From RPQJ01 sp963823535 (GTDB lineage: Bacteria > Pseudomonadota > Gammaproteobacteria > Steroidobacterales > Steroidobacteraceae), in assembly GCA_963823535.1 (NCBI GenBank), contig CAWGLZ010000006.1, positions 434,001 through 498,000 of the forward strand: a stretch of 64,000 nt of DNA. Direction: 5' to 3'. The position numbers and the translations under genes were made by a program. Positions 11,540 through 22,521 of the stretch are shown piece by piece; within the stretch, counting starts at the first letter, position 1, and every line of letters begins with the position of its first letter. The notes below the pieces were generated by a model. The model had not been told where the DNA came from, did not search any database, and saw nothing but the letters and a program-made list of their open reading frames with translations.

Positions 11540-13194
11540 GGTGCAGCCTGCGCCCGGTCGGCGCTCATGATGGAGACCAGGCGCACGAAGCGTGGATCGT
11601 CGCGCAACGAGTCGAAATCCGGGTCCTGGCGGATCCAGCCGAGGTTGCCGCCGCCCTGGCGGGCGGCCCTCTCGAGCATGTCGAGCGCCTTGTCGCGCTC
11701 ACCCAGCTCGGCGTACGCGCAGGCCAGGTTGTAGGTGGTACTGAACTCGTCCGGACGCGCGCGCAGCGCCCGCTCGGCAAGATCGAGTGCGTGCTCGCGG
11801 CGCCCGATGTTCGCGGCGGTCACCGCGCCGAGCTGCAGCGCACGCGCATCGTCGGGATCGAGCCGCAGCTGCCGGTCGATCGCGTCCATCGCGCGCACGG
11901 CGACTGCCTGCTCCGCCGCGGTATCGCCCTTCTTGCGCAGCGCGCCGTAGAACATGCACAGCACCTGGTACTCGCCCGGCTGCAGGCGATCGGCTTCCTC
12001 GTACATGCGCACCGACTGGTCTATGCGCCCCATCGCGAACAGGTGCCGCGCGTACAGGTAATAGGTGTAGTAGGCGGTCGGGTTGAGGCGGATCGCCTGC
12101 TCGAAATCCTGCGCGGCCGCCTCGGCCTTGCCCTCCATCGAGAGCAGGCACGCCCGCGCCACGTGCGCCTCGGGCAGCAGGGGCTCGAGTTCCAGCGCCC
12201 GCCGGCTCGCCTCCATCGCCTCCTCGATCTCTGCCGGGGTCACATCCAGGCGCCACAGGCCGCGCACCGCAATTGCGCTCGCAATCTCGGCGTGGGCCTG
12301 CGCAAACGTCGGATCCCGCTCGAGCGCACGACGCAACAGCTCCACCGCGCGCCGGCTGCTCGTCCCGTACCGCATGTGTGACCGGCCGCGCAGGTAGAGA
12401 TCGTAGGCCTCGGCGTTCCTGGTGCCGACGCGCCCGAGCATCGCGGTTTCGCGCCGGTCGATGCTGAGCTTGAGTGCCTTGAGCATGTGTTGTGCGATCT
12501 CCGCCTGCAGCGCGAAGACGTCCGCGAGGTCGCGATCGAAGCTCTCCGACCACAGGTGGTAGCCGTCCGCCGTGCCGACGAGCTGCGTGGTGATCCGCAC
12601 GCGGTTGCCGGCCTTGCGCACGCTGCCTTCGAGCACCGATCCCACGCCCAGCGTCCGGCCGATCTCGCGCACGTCCGCCGCGTGGCCCTTGAACTGGAAC
12701 GACGAGGTGCGCGACGCCACCCGCAGGTTACGCATGCAGCACAGCGCGTTGATGATCTCCTCGGCGATGCCGTCGCAGAAATACTCCTGGTCGCGCTCCG
12801 GGCTCATGTCGACGAACGGCAGGATCGCGACGGATTCGGTCGGCGCCGCGGCCGCAGCGGGCACTTCCACGGGTGGCGCCTCCGGCGGAGGCAGGCTTGC
12901 GCGGCCGGCGGCGGATGCCGCGGATGTGGGTTGCACGCCGGTCTCCGCGCGCTCGATGCCGCGCGGCGTCACATCGAACGCCCAGGCAAGTACACAGGCC
13001 AGCGGGAAACCGAGGGCCACGAGCACGATCACGAGCTTGAGCGACCAGGCCGGGAGGCCGATCGGTTCGAAGATCGCGTCGGCAACCTGGATCAGCAGCC
13101 AGGCCGCGACCAGGTAAACGGCAGCGACCCGGATCACCTTGCGGCGGCGCAGTTCGGCGAACCAGGTCTGCAGCTTCGAGCGGTCTTTGGACAT
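11536..13194 (-). CDS. TolB-like domain / TPR membrane protein
   Basis: 552 residues. Residues 1-20 are cytoplasmic and basic (FAELRRRKVIRVAAVYLV), followed by two TM segments to about residue 75 (WLLIQVADAIFEPIGLP, LKLVIVLVALGFPLACVLAW). This N-terminus is shared by adenylate-cyclase-like TPR proteins, but no cyclase domain is present. Residues 120-260 are the FlgO/TolB-like domain (VAILPFVDMSPERDQEYFCD, VASRTSSFQFKGH, VLEGSVRKAGNRVRITTQL). The rest is TPRs (YDLYLRGRSHMRYG, ALELEPLLPEAHVARA, TYNLACAYAELGERDKAL). It probably acts as a protein-interaction scaffold at the inner membrane. It is the first gene of the operon. Confidence 0.85.
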   Translation of the reverse strand: MSKDRSKLQTWFAELRRRKVIRVAAVYLVAAWLLIQVADAIFEPIGLPAWSLKLVIVLVALGFPLACVLAWAFDVTPRGIERAETGVQPTSAASAAGRASLPPPEAPPVEVPAAAAAPTESVAILPFVDMSPERDQEYFCDGIAEEIINALCCMRNLRVASRTSSFQFKGHAADVREIGRTLGVGSVLEGSVRKAGNRVRITTQLVGTADGYHLWSESFDRDLADVFALQAEIAQHMLKALKLSIDRRETAMLGRVGTRNAEAYDLYLRGRSHMRYGTSSRRAVELLRRALERDPTFAQAHAEIASAIAVRGLWRLDVTPAEIEEAMEASRRALELEPLLPEAHVARACLLSMEGKAEAAAQDFEQAIRLNPTAYYTYYLYARHLFAMGRIDQSVRMYEEADRLQPGEYQVLCMFYGALRKKGDTAAEQAVAVRAMDAIDRQLRLDPDDARALQLGAVTAANIGRREHALDLAERALRARPDEFSTTYNLACAYAELGERDKALDMLERAARQGGGNLGWIRQDPDFDSLRDDPRFVRLVSIMSADRAQAAP

Positions 13195-13275
13195 CGTACC
13201 TCCACGCGTTGGCGGAGATGACGCGCTTGCATGGATTATAGGTGCGAATGGACGCCGAACGACGCGCGTCGCATC

Positions 13276-14163
13276 TCAGCCGCGTTCCAGGAACGCCTCG
13301 ATCGCCTGCGCCAGCCGCCCGGGTTGCTCGTGGTGCACCATGTGCCCCGCGTCCGGCACCGTGCAGGGCTCGAGGCGCCGGATGTGGCGCGCCATGACCG
13401 CCGGATCGGCGTCGCCACCGAGCCGCGCGAGGAAGTCGGACTGCTCCCCGATCACGAACAGCACCGGTGCCGTGATCTCGTGCCAGCACGCCTCGGCCTC
13501 CTCCCGCCGGTACAGTACCGGGTTGATGCGCTTGTGCGCCGGGTCGGCTCGCACGCACACGCTGCCGTCCGGTTGCGGGGCGGTCCATGCCTCCGCGATG
13601 AAGGCGGCGCGCTCCGGAGTCAGCCGCGGATTGCGGCGCTCGAGGAAGCGGGCGAACGACTCGAGCGACGGGAAGTTCGCGAATTCGGGCGGTTCGCGCA
13701 GCTGCCGCAGCCATTCGCGGTACCGGCCCGGCGCCTGCTCCGGCTGCGTACGACCCAGCCCGAAGCCCTCGATGCAGACGACGCGGTGCACGCGCTCCGG
13801 GCGGATCCCGGCATACAGGGTGGCGATGTTGCCACCCATGCTGTGTCCCACGAGCGTCACGGGCACGCCGGGCACGAACTCGTCGAGCAGGGCATCGAGG
13901 TCGGCGAAATAGTCGGGAAACCAGTAGCCGTCGACGGGCCATGCGCTGCGCCCGAACCCACGCCAGTCGGGTGCAATGCAGCTGCGCCGATCCGCCATTG
14001 CGTCCACCAGGAACTGGAAGGTGTCGCCGGTATCCATCCAGCCGTGCAGCAGCACCATCGGTTCGGCGTCCGTCCCTCGCCAGCGCGTCACGTGGTGACG
14101 CAGCCCGCGCAGCGAGCACTCGAGTGTCTCTGGGGGGCGGCGCGGAACGTAGGGTGACGACAT
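13276..14163 (-). CDS. Alpha/beta hydrolase
   Basis: 295 residues, cytoplasmic (no signal). A canonical hydrolase fold is visible: MVLLHGWMDTGDTFQFLV (oxyanion strand and HG motif), the nucleophile elbow VTLVGHSMGGNIATLYAG with serine in GHSMG, an acid candidate after VLFVIGEQSDF, and the catalytic histidine in DAGHMVHHE. The cap region is rich in aromatic and charged residues. The substrate is not predictable. It is divergent from the amidotransferase gene at 14288, with about 120 bp between them. Confidence 0.85.
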   Translation of the reverse strand: MSSPYVPRRPPETLECSLRGLRHHVTRWRGTDAEPMVLLHGWMDTGDTFQFLVDAMADRRSCIAPDWRGFGRSAWPVDGYWFPDYFADLDALLDEFVPGVPVTLVGHSMGGNIATLYAGIRPERVHRVVCIEGFGLGRTQPEQAPGRYREWLRQLREPPEFANFPSLESFARFLERRNPRLTPERAAFIAEAWTAPQPDGSVCVRADPAHKRINPVLYRREEAEACWHEITAPVLFVIGEQSDFLARLGGDADPAVMARHIRRLEPCTVPDAGHMVHHEQPGRLAQAIEAFLERG

Positions 14164-14287
14164 GGAGTATTCCCGAGGAGGTGGCGCGTGGCCGGCAGCC
14201 GGTGATTATTGCGCTCCCGCCCGTGAACAGGGCAATCTCGCGCCGCGCCGGGCGCGTGCCCGCAGCCACCGGCGGAAGCTACCCCAT

Positions 14288-15034
14288 ATGCGCAGGATCC
14301 TCGTCTTCCAGCACGTCGCGACCGAGCCCCTCGGGCATCTCGACCCGCTTCTGCGGGCGTCCGGAATCCGCATCCGCTACGTCAACTTCGGCCGCGAGCC
14401 GCATGCCCAGCCCGACGTGCGCGGCTATGACGCCCTGCTCGTGCTGGGCGGACCGATGAACGTGGACCAGGCCGACCACCTGCCCCACCTGCGCTACGAG
14501 ATGGGCGCCATCCACGACATGGTCCGGCAGGACCGGCCCGTGCTCGGCATCTGCCTGGGCGCACAATTGCTGGCGGCCGCCATGGGCGGCGACGTCCAGC
14601 CGAACCCGGTGCCGGAGATCGGCTGGTACCAGCTGCACACGCGTCCCGCGGCGCACGACGACCGCCTGCTCCGGCACTTCGAGCGGCGGCCGCAGTTCGT
14701 CTTCCAGTGGCATGCGTACACGTTCGCGCCGCCGCCCGGAGCCACGCCGCTCGCATGGACGCGCAACTGCCGCAACCAGGCCTACCGGCTCGGTGACCAT
14801 GCGTGGGGGCTGCAGTTCCATCTCGAGGCGGACGAGGCGCTCATCGAGCGCTGGCTCACCCTGCCCGGCGGTCGCGACGAGATCGAACGCTACTGGAACG
14901 CGCGACGGATCGCCCGCATCCGGGCGGGGAACCGGCGTCACCTGTCCGCGGCGGAAACCCTCAGCGAGCGGGTGTTCGGCGAGTTCGTGCGCATGTTCCC
15001 GCGTCGACGCTACGCGACGCTGTCTTCGCGCTGA
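14288..15034 (+). CDS. Class I glutamine amidotransferase-like protein
   Basis: 248 residues from ATG 14288 (MRRILVFQHVATEPLGHL); a longer upstream frame is not supported. The class I GATase triad is present: the cysteine in VLGICLGAQLLAAA, and histidine and glutamate in WGLQFHLEAD. The sequence order (LVLGGPMNVDQ and FQWHAYTFAPPPGA) matches the GMP-synthase-like stand-alone GATases (YfeJ/GuaA_1 type). These usually hydrolyse gamma-glutamyl amides or have unknown acceptors. No synthetase partner lies next to it. Confidence 0.85.
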   Translation: MRRILVFQHVATEPLGHLDPLLRASGIRIRYVNFGREPHAQPDVRGYDALLVLGGPMNVDQADHLPHLRYEMGAIHDMVRQDRPVLGICLGAQLLAAAMGGDVQPNPVPEIGWYQLHTRPAAHDDRLLRHFERRPQFVFQWHAYTFAPPPGATPLAWTRNCRNQAYRLGDHAWGLQFHLEADEALIERWLTLPGGRDEIERYWNARRIARIRAGNRRHLSAAETLSERVFGEFVRMFPRRRYATLSSR

Positions 15035-15052
15035 CCCCCGGCCGCGGAATCG

Positions 15053-16570
<1,518 letters not shown>

Positions 16571-16716
16571 GGACGTTCACGGCGGGGGATGCGCCGGCTA
16601 CGTTAGCAGGAAAGCGTGCCGAGGGGCCGCGCAGCATCTCTTCAACTTTGCACCTGCACCCCGCATACTTCGCCTTGCGGGCGCCGTCGCGCCTCCCTCG
16701 TCACCACTACGAAGAC

Positions 16717-17970
16717 ATGAACGAATCCGTCTCGCGCCGGGCAGTCATCGGCGCCCTCGGCGCCAGCGCCCTGCTGCCGTCCCTTGCAGGAGCACAGAAT
16801 TTTCCCGCGTCCCTCATTCCGGCCGGGTCGCGCGACCTGTGGAACTGGGTGCGTGCGCAGCTCGTGCTCGACCCCGGGCTGGCCTGGCTCGACACCGCCG
16901 GATCGGGCCCGGCCCTGCGCGCGGTCATGGTGCGCGAATATCGCAGCCGGGAGCGACAGAGCCAGGACTTCCGCCGGTACCAGGCCTCGGTGTTCTCGCC
17001 GGACGCCATGACGCGCCACCTCGGCCGGGTCGCGACCTTCCTCGGCGCGGCACCGGACGAGATCGCCTTCACGTCGGGATCCGCCGACGGGCTCGGCATC
17101 GTGGCCCGCGGCCTCGACCTGCAAGCGGGCGACGAGGTGCTCGTGGGCAGCCACGAGCGCGCGGACGCCGTGGGTCCCTGGAGGATCGAAGCCGCCCGGC
17201 GCGGCATCCGGCTGGTGGAACTACCGCAGGACGGCATGCCGGCCGCGCCCGAGGCGATCGTGGGCCAGTATGCGGGCGCGATCACGCCGCGCACCCGGGT
17301 GCTGCTCGTTTCCCACGTCCGGGCCACGGACGGCACGGCCATGCCGCTGGCGGAAATCTGCGCGCTGGCGCGCGCCAACGGCATCTTCAGCGTCGTGGAC
17401 GGGGCCCAGGGCCCGGGCCTGGTCGACTTCAGTCTCTCGGACCTGGGCTGCGACGCCTATGCCACGGCGTTTCATCGCTGGATCAACGCCTCCTGGGGCG
17501 TCGGTGCGCTCTTCGTGCGCCGCGACTCACAGGCGCGCGTGTGGCCGGTGGCGGAGGATGCGCCGGGCGCGACGGGGGCCCAGGCGCGCTACGGTGCGTC
17601 CGCGCGGCACCTCGGCCCGTCGATCGAGGGCCTGGCCATCGCGCTCGAGTTCCAGCAGGCCGTCAAGCGCGTACGCCTGGGTTCGCGGATCCGCGAGCTC
17701 GCGGCGTACTGCCGGCTGCAGCTGGCCACGCTGCCGGGTGTCCAGATCCTGTCGCCGTCGCATCCGAGCCTCGCCACCGGGATCGTGTCACTCCGCCTCC
17801 CGGACCGCGACCACGGGGCCGTGGTGCGCGCCCTCGCGGAGCAGGACGGCACCGTCGTCGCACACGTGCAGCAGGGCGCGGGCTTCGACGCGATCCGCGT
17901 CAGCCTGCACCCGGGCAACGACCCGGCGCAGATCGACCGCTGCGTGAATGCGCTGCGGCGGCATCTCTGA
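16717..17970 (+). CDS. Exported class V aminotransferase-like protein lacking the PLP lysine
   Basis: 417 residues from ATG 16717 (MNESVSRRAVIGALGASALL). The N-terminus is a Tat-type signal (SRRAVIG, then LPSLAGAQ). The body matches the isopenicillin-N-epimerase-like class V fold: FTSGSADGLGIVARGLDL, VLLVSHVRATDGTAMPL, and the cofactor aspartate in VVDGAQGPGLVDF. Where the family has H-K-W with the PLP-forming lysine, this protein has H-R-W (codon CGC in YATAFHRWINASWGVGALF). It therefore probably cannot form the internal aldimine and may be a non-catalytic or altered protein. The downstream membrane-protein genes follow closely on the same strand. Confidence 0.8.
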   Translation: MNESVSRRAVIGALGASALLPSLAGAQNFPASLIPAGSRDLWNWVRAQLVLDPGLAWLDTAGSGPALRAVMVREYRSRERQSQDFRRYQASVFSPDAMTRHLGRVATFLGAAPDEIAFTSGSADGLGIVARGLDLQAGDEVLVGSHERADAVGPWRIEAARRGIRLVELPQDGMPAAPEAIVGQYAGAITPRTRVLLVSHVRATDGTAMPLAEICALARANGIFSVVDGAQGPGLVDFSLSDLGCDAYATAFHRWINASWGVGALFVRRDSQARVWPVAEDAPGATGAQARYGASARHLGPSIEGLAIALEFQQAVKRVRLGSRIRELAAYCRLQLATLPGVQILSPSHPSLATGIVSLRLPDRDHGAVVRALAEQDGTVVAHVQQGAGFDAIRVSLHPGNDPAQIDRCVNALRRHL

Positions 17971-17983
17971 GCGGGACGCCGGC

Positions 17984-18412
17984 GTGCCGCGCCTCGAGTT
18001 GCTGATGACCGTGTTCGCCGGCATGAGTGGCGGACTCGCCGGTGTCTTGTGGAGCGGACTGGTCACGTCGCCCTGGCTGGCGCGGGTCGCGCCCGGATCC
18101 TTCGCCGCGCCGACCGAGAGCGCGGCGCGGCTGGTCGCGGGTGCCGCGCTGCGCGCCGCGGCCGGCGCGGGACTCGGCTTCCTGTTCTGGCTCGGCTGGG
18201 GGCTGATCGCGGTCGTGAACACTCCCTGGTACGCAACCGGCGCGCTGTACGGCGCCCTGTGCTGGTCGGCGCTCATCCTGCCCGCGTTCGCGACGCTCGC
18301 CCTGCGCTGGAAAGGCACCTCCGGCCAGCTGGCCGCCCACGCGGTCGAGTGGCTGTTTACCTGCATGGCGATCGGCTTGCTGTGCGCGCTGTCGTGGCAC
18401 CGTTACGCCTGA
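17984..18412 (+). CDS. Small integral membrane protein, unknown
   Basis: 142 residues from GTG 17984; ATG 18005 (MTVFAGMSGGLAGVLWSG) is an alternative start. There are four hydrophobic segments (roughly MTVFAGMSGGLAGVLW, LVAGAALRAAAGAGLGFLFW, GALYGALCWSALILPAFA and WLFTCMAIGLLCALS). No family recognised. It begins 13 bp after the aminotransferase-like gene and ends 6 bp before the MFS gene, so the three probably form one transcript. Confidence 0.65.
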   Translation: MPRLELLMTVFAGMSGGLAGVLWSGLVTSPWLARVAPGSFAAPTESAARLVAGAALRAAAGAGLGFLFWLGWGLIAVVNTPWYATGALYGALCWSALILPAFATLALRWKGTSGQLAAHAVEWLFTCMAIGLLCALSWHRYA

Positions 18413-18418
18413 CGCCGG

Positions 18419-19593
18419 ATGCGTGACGTCCACGTGCTGGCGGTCGCGCAGGGCCTTTCGGCCGCGGGGATGATGACGATCCCCCTGCTGGGCGGCATCC
18501 TGGGCAGCGAATTCGCACCGGCGCCGCAGCTCGCCACCCTGCCGGTCTCGCTGGCCGTCGTGGGACTCGCCGCGATGGTGATCCCGGCCGCGCTGCTCAT
18601 GGAACGGATCGGACGGCGCAACGCGTTCGTCGCCAGCGCGCTGCTCGCCGCCGTCGCGGCACTGGCCGTGGCCTGGGCCATCGTGCAGTCGAGCTTCTGG
18701 CTGCTGTGCGCAGCGACGTTCGTCCTCGGCGCGAACCTCGCCTTCCAGCAGCAGCACCGCTTCGCGGCCGCCGAGAGTGTGTCGCCCGACCGGTGAGCCG
18801 TGCGGTCTCGATGGTGATGATCGGTACGCTCGCGGCGGCGGCGACCGGACCGCAGATCGCGCTCGCGCTGAAGAACCTGCTTCCGGATCACGAGTATGCC
18901 GGCTCGTTCGTCGGCGTCGCGGTACTCTGCCTGGCGAGCGCGCTGGTGCTCACGCGCTACCGCGGCGGCCGGCCGGCAGGACTCGCGGCGGATCCGGGGG
19001 CGTCGCGCCCGCTGGCCGAGATCCTGCGGCAGCCGCTGTACCTGACGGCCCTGTCGGCCTCCGTCGTCTCATATGCGGTGATGAGCTTCATCATGACCGC
19101 CACGCCGATCAGCATGCACGTCCACGACCACCATTCCGACGGTGACACCGCCTGGGTGATCCAGAGCCACCTGCTCGCGATGTACGGGCCGTCCCTGTTC
19201 AGCGGCCGGCTGATCGCGCGCATCGGCGTGCGGGCAGGCATGACGGCCGGCCTCGTGCTGATGTTCGCCTGCGTCGCGATCGACAGCGCCGGGCGCGACC
19301 TGATGCACTACTGGTGGGGCCTGGTGCTGCTCGGAATCGGCTGGAACCTGCTGTTCGTGGCGGGCACCGCGTTGCTCACGACGACCTACCGCGCGTCCGA
19401 GCGTTTCCGCGCCCAGGCCGTCAACGAATTCTCGGTGTTCGGCACGCAGGCGCTCGCCTCATTGCTCGCGGGGCCGGCGATCCACGTGCTCGGCTGGCAC
19501 TCGCTCAATCTCGCGGCGCTGGTGCCACTCGTGCTGTTCGCCATCGCGCTCGCGGCCTGGCCCGCTCAGCGGTCGAGGAACTCCCGGGCATAG
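18419..19593 (+). CDS. MFS transporter (frameshifted)
   Basis: Two overlapping frames together read as one MFS protein of about 391 residues. The first frame (MRDVHVLAVAQGLSAAGMMT) runs to AAESVSPDR and then hits TGA at 18794. The next frame continues VSRAVSMVMIGTLAAAATGP to the stop at 19593. Inserting a single G after 18793 would restore VSPDRVSRAVS, a typical central MFS sequence, so a lost base in a short G run is likely. The loop-2 motif is MERIGRRNAFVAS. The substrate is unknown. The 3' end overlaps the convergent hydrolase gene by 28 bp. Confidence 0.8.
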
Positions 19594-20372
19594 CGGGCGA
19601 CGTCCGCGGCGCCGGTGTCGAACAAACCGCCGTTGTGGCCTTCGAGATCGACGCGGTGCGCTTCCCGCAGCAGCGCATCCGCGCGGGCCGTGGTCTCCCA
19701 GAACTCGTCCCGGGCGCGCACCACCAGCGTCGACTGCCTGAGCAGCGGGAGCCGCTCGCCCGTCGCGTAGTTCGCGGCCGCGGCCGGGCCCCAGGCCGCC
19801 GCCTCGCCGCCCTGCAGCGCGCCGGCGAGATCCTCGCCGAGCCGCGCGAGCGACGCCCTCTCGCCGCGCGAGCGCCGTATCCTCTGCCACTCCTCGACGA
19901 GGTGCGTACCGTCGTCGCGTGCCTTCGCAGGCCACGGTCGCGCGTGGTAGGTCTCGCGCTCCTTGGCGTCGAACACCGGCACGCCGGCGAGGATCACGCG
20001 ACGCACCTGCGCCGGGCGCGCCACCGCGAGTTCCGCGGCGACCAGCGAGCCGGTCTGGTAGCCGAGCAGGTCCACCTGCCGCAGGCGCAGCGTGTCGAGC
20101 AGGTCGCCGACCGCCGCCGCGTAGTCCGCGATCGACGGCGCCGACTGCGGCGCGTCGGATTCGCCGCAGCCCGGCAGGTCGGGTGCATAGACGCTGCGAT
20201 CCCGCCCCATCTCCGCGAGGAAGCCCTTGAAGACCCGGCCCGACAGCGGAGCCGGATGCACGCATACGAGCGGCGTCAGCTCGTCGAAGCCACCGTTCGA
20301 CGGAAAGGCTGTGTGCAGGTGCAACTGCCCGAACCGGCAGTCGACGTACATCTTGCGGAGGTGAACGGTCAC
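19566..20372 (-). CDS. Alpha/beta hydrolase-fold protein without the serine nucleophile
   Basis: 268 residues from GTG 20372, chosen for an AGGAAG ribosome site 9 bases upstream; ATG 20351 (MYVDCRFGQLHLHT) is the alternative. The fold is clear (LVCVHPAPLSGRVFKGFLAE, VYAPDLPGCGESDAP, IADYAAAVGDLLD). At the nucleophile elbow it has LLGYQTGSLVAAELA: the usual G-x-S-x-G reads G-Y-Q-T-G, with glutamine at the serine position. A late acid (VVRARDEFWETT) and histidine (DLEGHNGGLFDT) remain. Classical esterase chemistry is therefore doubtful. The 235 bp from 20373 to 20607 hold no gene, only GC-rich sequence. Confidence 0.75.
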   Translation of the reverse strand: MTVHLRKMYVDCRFGQLHLHTAFPSNGGFDELTPLVCVHPAPLSGRVFKGFLAEMGRDRSVYAPDLPGCGESDAPQSAPSIADYAAAVGDLLDTLRLRQVDLLGYQTGSLVAAELAVARPAQVRRVILAGVPVFDAKERETYHARPWPAKARDDGTHLVEEWQRIRRSRGERASLARLGEDLAGALQGGEAAAWGPAAAANYATGERLPLLRQSTLVVRARDEFWETTARADALLREAHRVDLEGHNGGLFDTGAADVARYAREFLDR

Positions 20373-20607
20373 GGGCGGGGACTTCCTGCTCGAGGGATTG
20401 GCGCTGCGCGCGGCGGTACGGCTCGGGAATCTTGTCACGGTCGACGAACCTCGGGATCGGAGTGTGGCGTGTGGGGCGCATTCTCCGCACACCGCTCCCG
20501 GGTCACATTGATTCAACTCTCACAAACGACGCTGCCGACCTGACTTAATCCGCGCCGCGCAGCGCGCGGTGACGCAGCGCTGCGAAGCCGCCGCTTATGT
20601 CGAAGGA

Positions 20608-21996
20608 TCAGGCCGTGTCGAGGTACCACTCGTAGTCGCGATCGGTCACCAGCGCGCCGAACTTCTCGCACTCCCGGCGCTTGATCGCCAGGAAGACCGC
20701 GAGGAAATCCGCACCGAGCGCATCGGCCATGAACTCCGACGCCGCCGCACGCTCGAGGGCCTCCGGCCAGTGCGTCGGCAGTTCCCGCGCGCTCGCCTGC
20801 GCATAGCCGTTGCCCTCGACGGGCGGGCCGGGATCCGTCCCGCGCTCGATGCCGCGCGACATGGCGGCCAGCACGAGGGCCGCGACCAGATACGGATTCG
20901 CGTCCGCACCCGCGACCCGGTGCTCGAGGTGCCGGCTCGACGGCGGACCGGCGGGTATGCGCAGGCTCACCGTGCGGTTGTTGATACCCCAGGTCGCCGC
21001 GACGGGCGCGTAGCTCAGCGCGCGGAATCGCCGGTAGGAATTCGCGTGCGGCGCGAACACGGCCATGCCCTCGCCCATCGTCTCGCGCAAGCCGCCGATC
21101 GCGTGGCGCAACAGCGCCGTGCCCGCGGGATCCTCCGCGGCAAACACGTTGCCACCCTGGTCGTCGGCGAGGCTGGCGTGCAGGTGCATGCCCGCACCCG
21201 CCCGCTCCGCGAACGGCTTGGCCATGAAGCACGCGACGCAGCCATGGCGTGCCGCGACGCCGCGGACCGCGCGCTTGAACAGGATCGCGTCGTCGACCGC
21301 CCGCAGCGCGTCGGCGCGATGCTCCAGCGTGATCTCGAACTGTCCCGGCGCATACTCCGACATCAGCGTGCGCACGGGTAGATTGAGTGCCCGCGCGGCG
21401 GCGTACAGGTCGTCGAACAGCGGCGACATGTCGTCCAGGCGCCCGAGGCCATAGGCATCGATGCGGTTGCTGCGCGCCCCCGAGACGAGCCCGCGCGCCG
21501 GCTGCGGCGGCCCGGCATCGTCGCGCTGCAGCAGGTAGAACTCGAGCTCGACCGCGATCACCGGGTTGAGCCCGCGTCCCTGCAGGCGCTGGACCACGCG
21601 CGCGAGCGCGTGACGCGGATCGGCGGCCGCCGGGCGTCCGTCGAGTTCGAACAGGCTGCCGAGCAGCTGCGCCGTGGGGCGACCGAGCCAGGGAGCCCGG
21701 CCGAGCGTCCCTGCGATGGGCCGGCACGACTGGTCCGCATCCCCCACCGACCAGACGAGGCCCGTCTCCTCGACGTCCTCGCCGGTCACATCCAGGCCCA
21801 GGATGGACCCGGCGACGCTGCGACCGCCGGCGTAGAGACTCTCGAGTTCCTCGCGTGCGATGTTCTTGCCACGACCCACGCCGTTGGCATCCGTGATGAC
21901 GAGCTGCACCGCCTCGATGTCGGGATTGCGCTCGAGGAAGTCACGCGCCTCCTCGGGCCGGCCGAGGCCGGCGTCGGGCGTCGATGGTGGGTTCAT
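20608..21996 (-). CDS. Glutamine synthetase-family ligase (gamma-glutamylpolyamine synthetase-like)
   Basis: 462 residues from ATG 21996 (MNPPSTPDAGLGRPEE). Glutamine synthetase motifs are present: the N-terminal beta-grasp (AVQLVITDANGVGRGKN), the catalytic-domain metal ligands in NPVIAVELEFYLL and SEYAPGQFEITLEH, GAGMHLHASL, and the ATP/phosphate loop NNRTVSLRIPAG. The short beta-grasp and lack of an adenylylation loop place it with PuuA/GlnA3-like ligases, which glutamylate polyamines or other amines. The exact amine is not known, and no other putrescine genes are nearby. Confidence 0.85.
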   Translation of the reverse strand: MNPPSTPDAGLGRPEEARDFLERNPDIEAVQLVITDANGVGRGKNIAREELESLYAGGRSVAGSILGLDVTGEDVEETGLVWSVGDADQSCRPIAGTLGRAPWLGRPTAQLLGSLFELDGRPAAADPRHALARVVQRLQGRGLNPVIAVELEFYLLQRDDAGPPQPARGLVSGARSNRIDAYGLGRLDDMSPLFDDLYAAARALNLPVRTLMSEYAPGQFEITLEHRADALRAVDDAILFKRAVRGVAARHGCVACFMAKPFAERAGAGMHLHASLADDQGGNVFAAEDPAGTALLRHAIGGLRETMGEGMAVFAPHANSYRRFRALSYAPVAATWGINNRTVSLRIPAGPPSSRHLEHRVAGADANPYLVAALVLAAMSRGIERGTDPGPPVEGNGYAQASARELPTHWPEALERAAASEFMADALGADFLAVFLAIKRRECEKFGALVTDRDYEWYLDTA

Positions 21997-22064
21997 GCGG
22001 GAAGGCTCCGTCGCGGCCACGGCATAGTGACGGAACGGCGTCCGTCCCCGCAAGTTCGCGGGGC

Positions 22065-22460
22065 CTACAGGGCGCCCTGCACGATCACGCGCACCCGATT
22101 CGCAGGCTGGCGCGTTTCGATGACGACCGACAGCCTGCGGGGCTGTCCGGAGCGCAGCACCAGGCGTTCCTTGTGCTCGCCGACGATGTCGCGGCTGGCG
22201 ACGTTCTCGCCGGCATAGGCGCGCGCCAGCACCAGCACGCGCTCGTCGCCGGCATCGGCCGTGAGGCGAAACGAAGCCGTGCAGCGCGCCTCGCCGCAGG
22301 CCCAGTTCAGGTCGCTGACGGTGACCCGGGGCTCGCTCACGCGATCGCAGGCGCCCAGCGCGAGCATGGCGGCAATCCCGGCCAGCATCCCCGGCACGGC
22401 GTGGACGACTCGACGCAGCGCGTGGTCGCGCGACGATTCACCGGCTTCCCGGCCACGCAT
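22065..22460 (-). CDS. Small putative lipoprotein
   Basis: 131 residues from ATG 22460 (MRGREAGESSRDHALRRVVH); ATG 22481 in frame is an alternative. The N-terminus ends in AGIAAMLALGAC, a lipobox (LGAC). The mature part has two cysteines (NWACGEARCTASF) that could form a disulfide, and a beta-rich C-terminus (RLSVVIETRQPANRVRVIVQ). No family recognised. It is divergent from murB, with 61 bp between the starts. Confidence 0.6.
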   Translation of the reverse strand: MRGREAGESSRDHALRRVVHAVPGMLAGIAAMLALGACDRVSEPRVTVSDLNWACGEARCTASFRLTADAGDERVLVLARAYAGENVASRDIVGEHKERLVLRSGQPRRLSVVIETRQPANRVRVIVQGAL

Positions 22461-22521
22461 CTGGCATCGTTCTGGCGGCATCGATGCCAGAATAGCGGAT
22501 CCTGGCGCACCTGCGACGCAC

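Noticed and set aside
20540..20600. GC-rich imperfect hairpin after the glutamine-synthetase-like gene
   Set aside because: The stem is irregular and no T-run follows on the minus strand, so it cannot be called a terminator.
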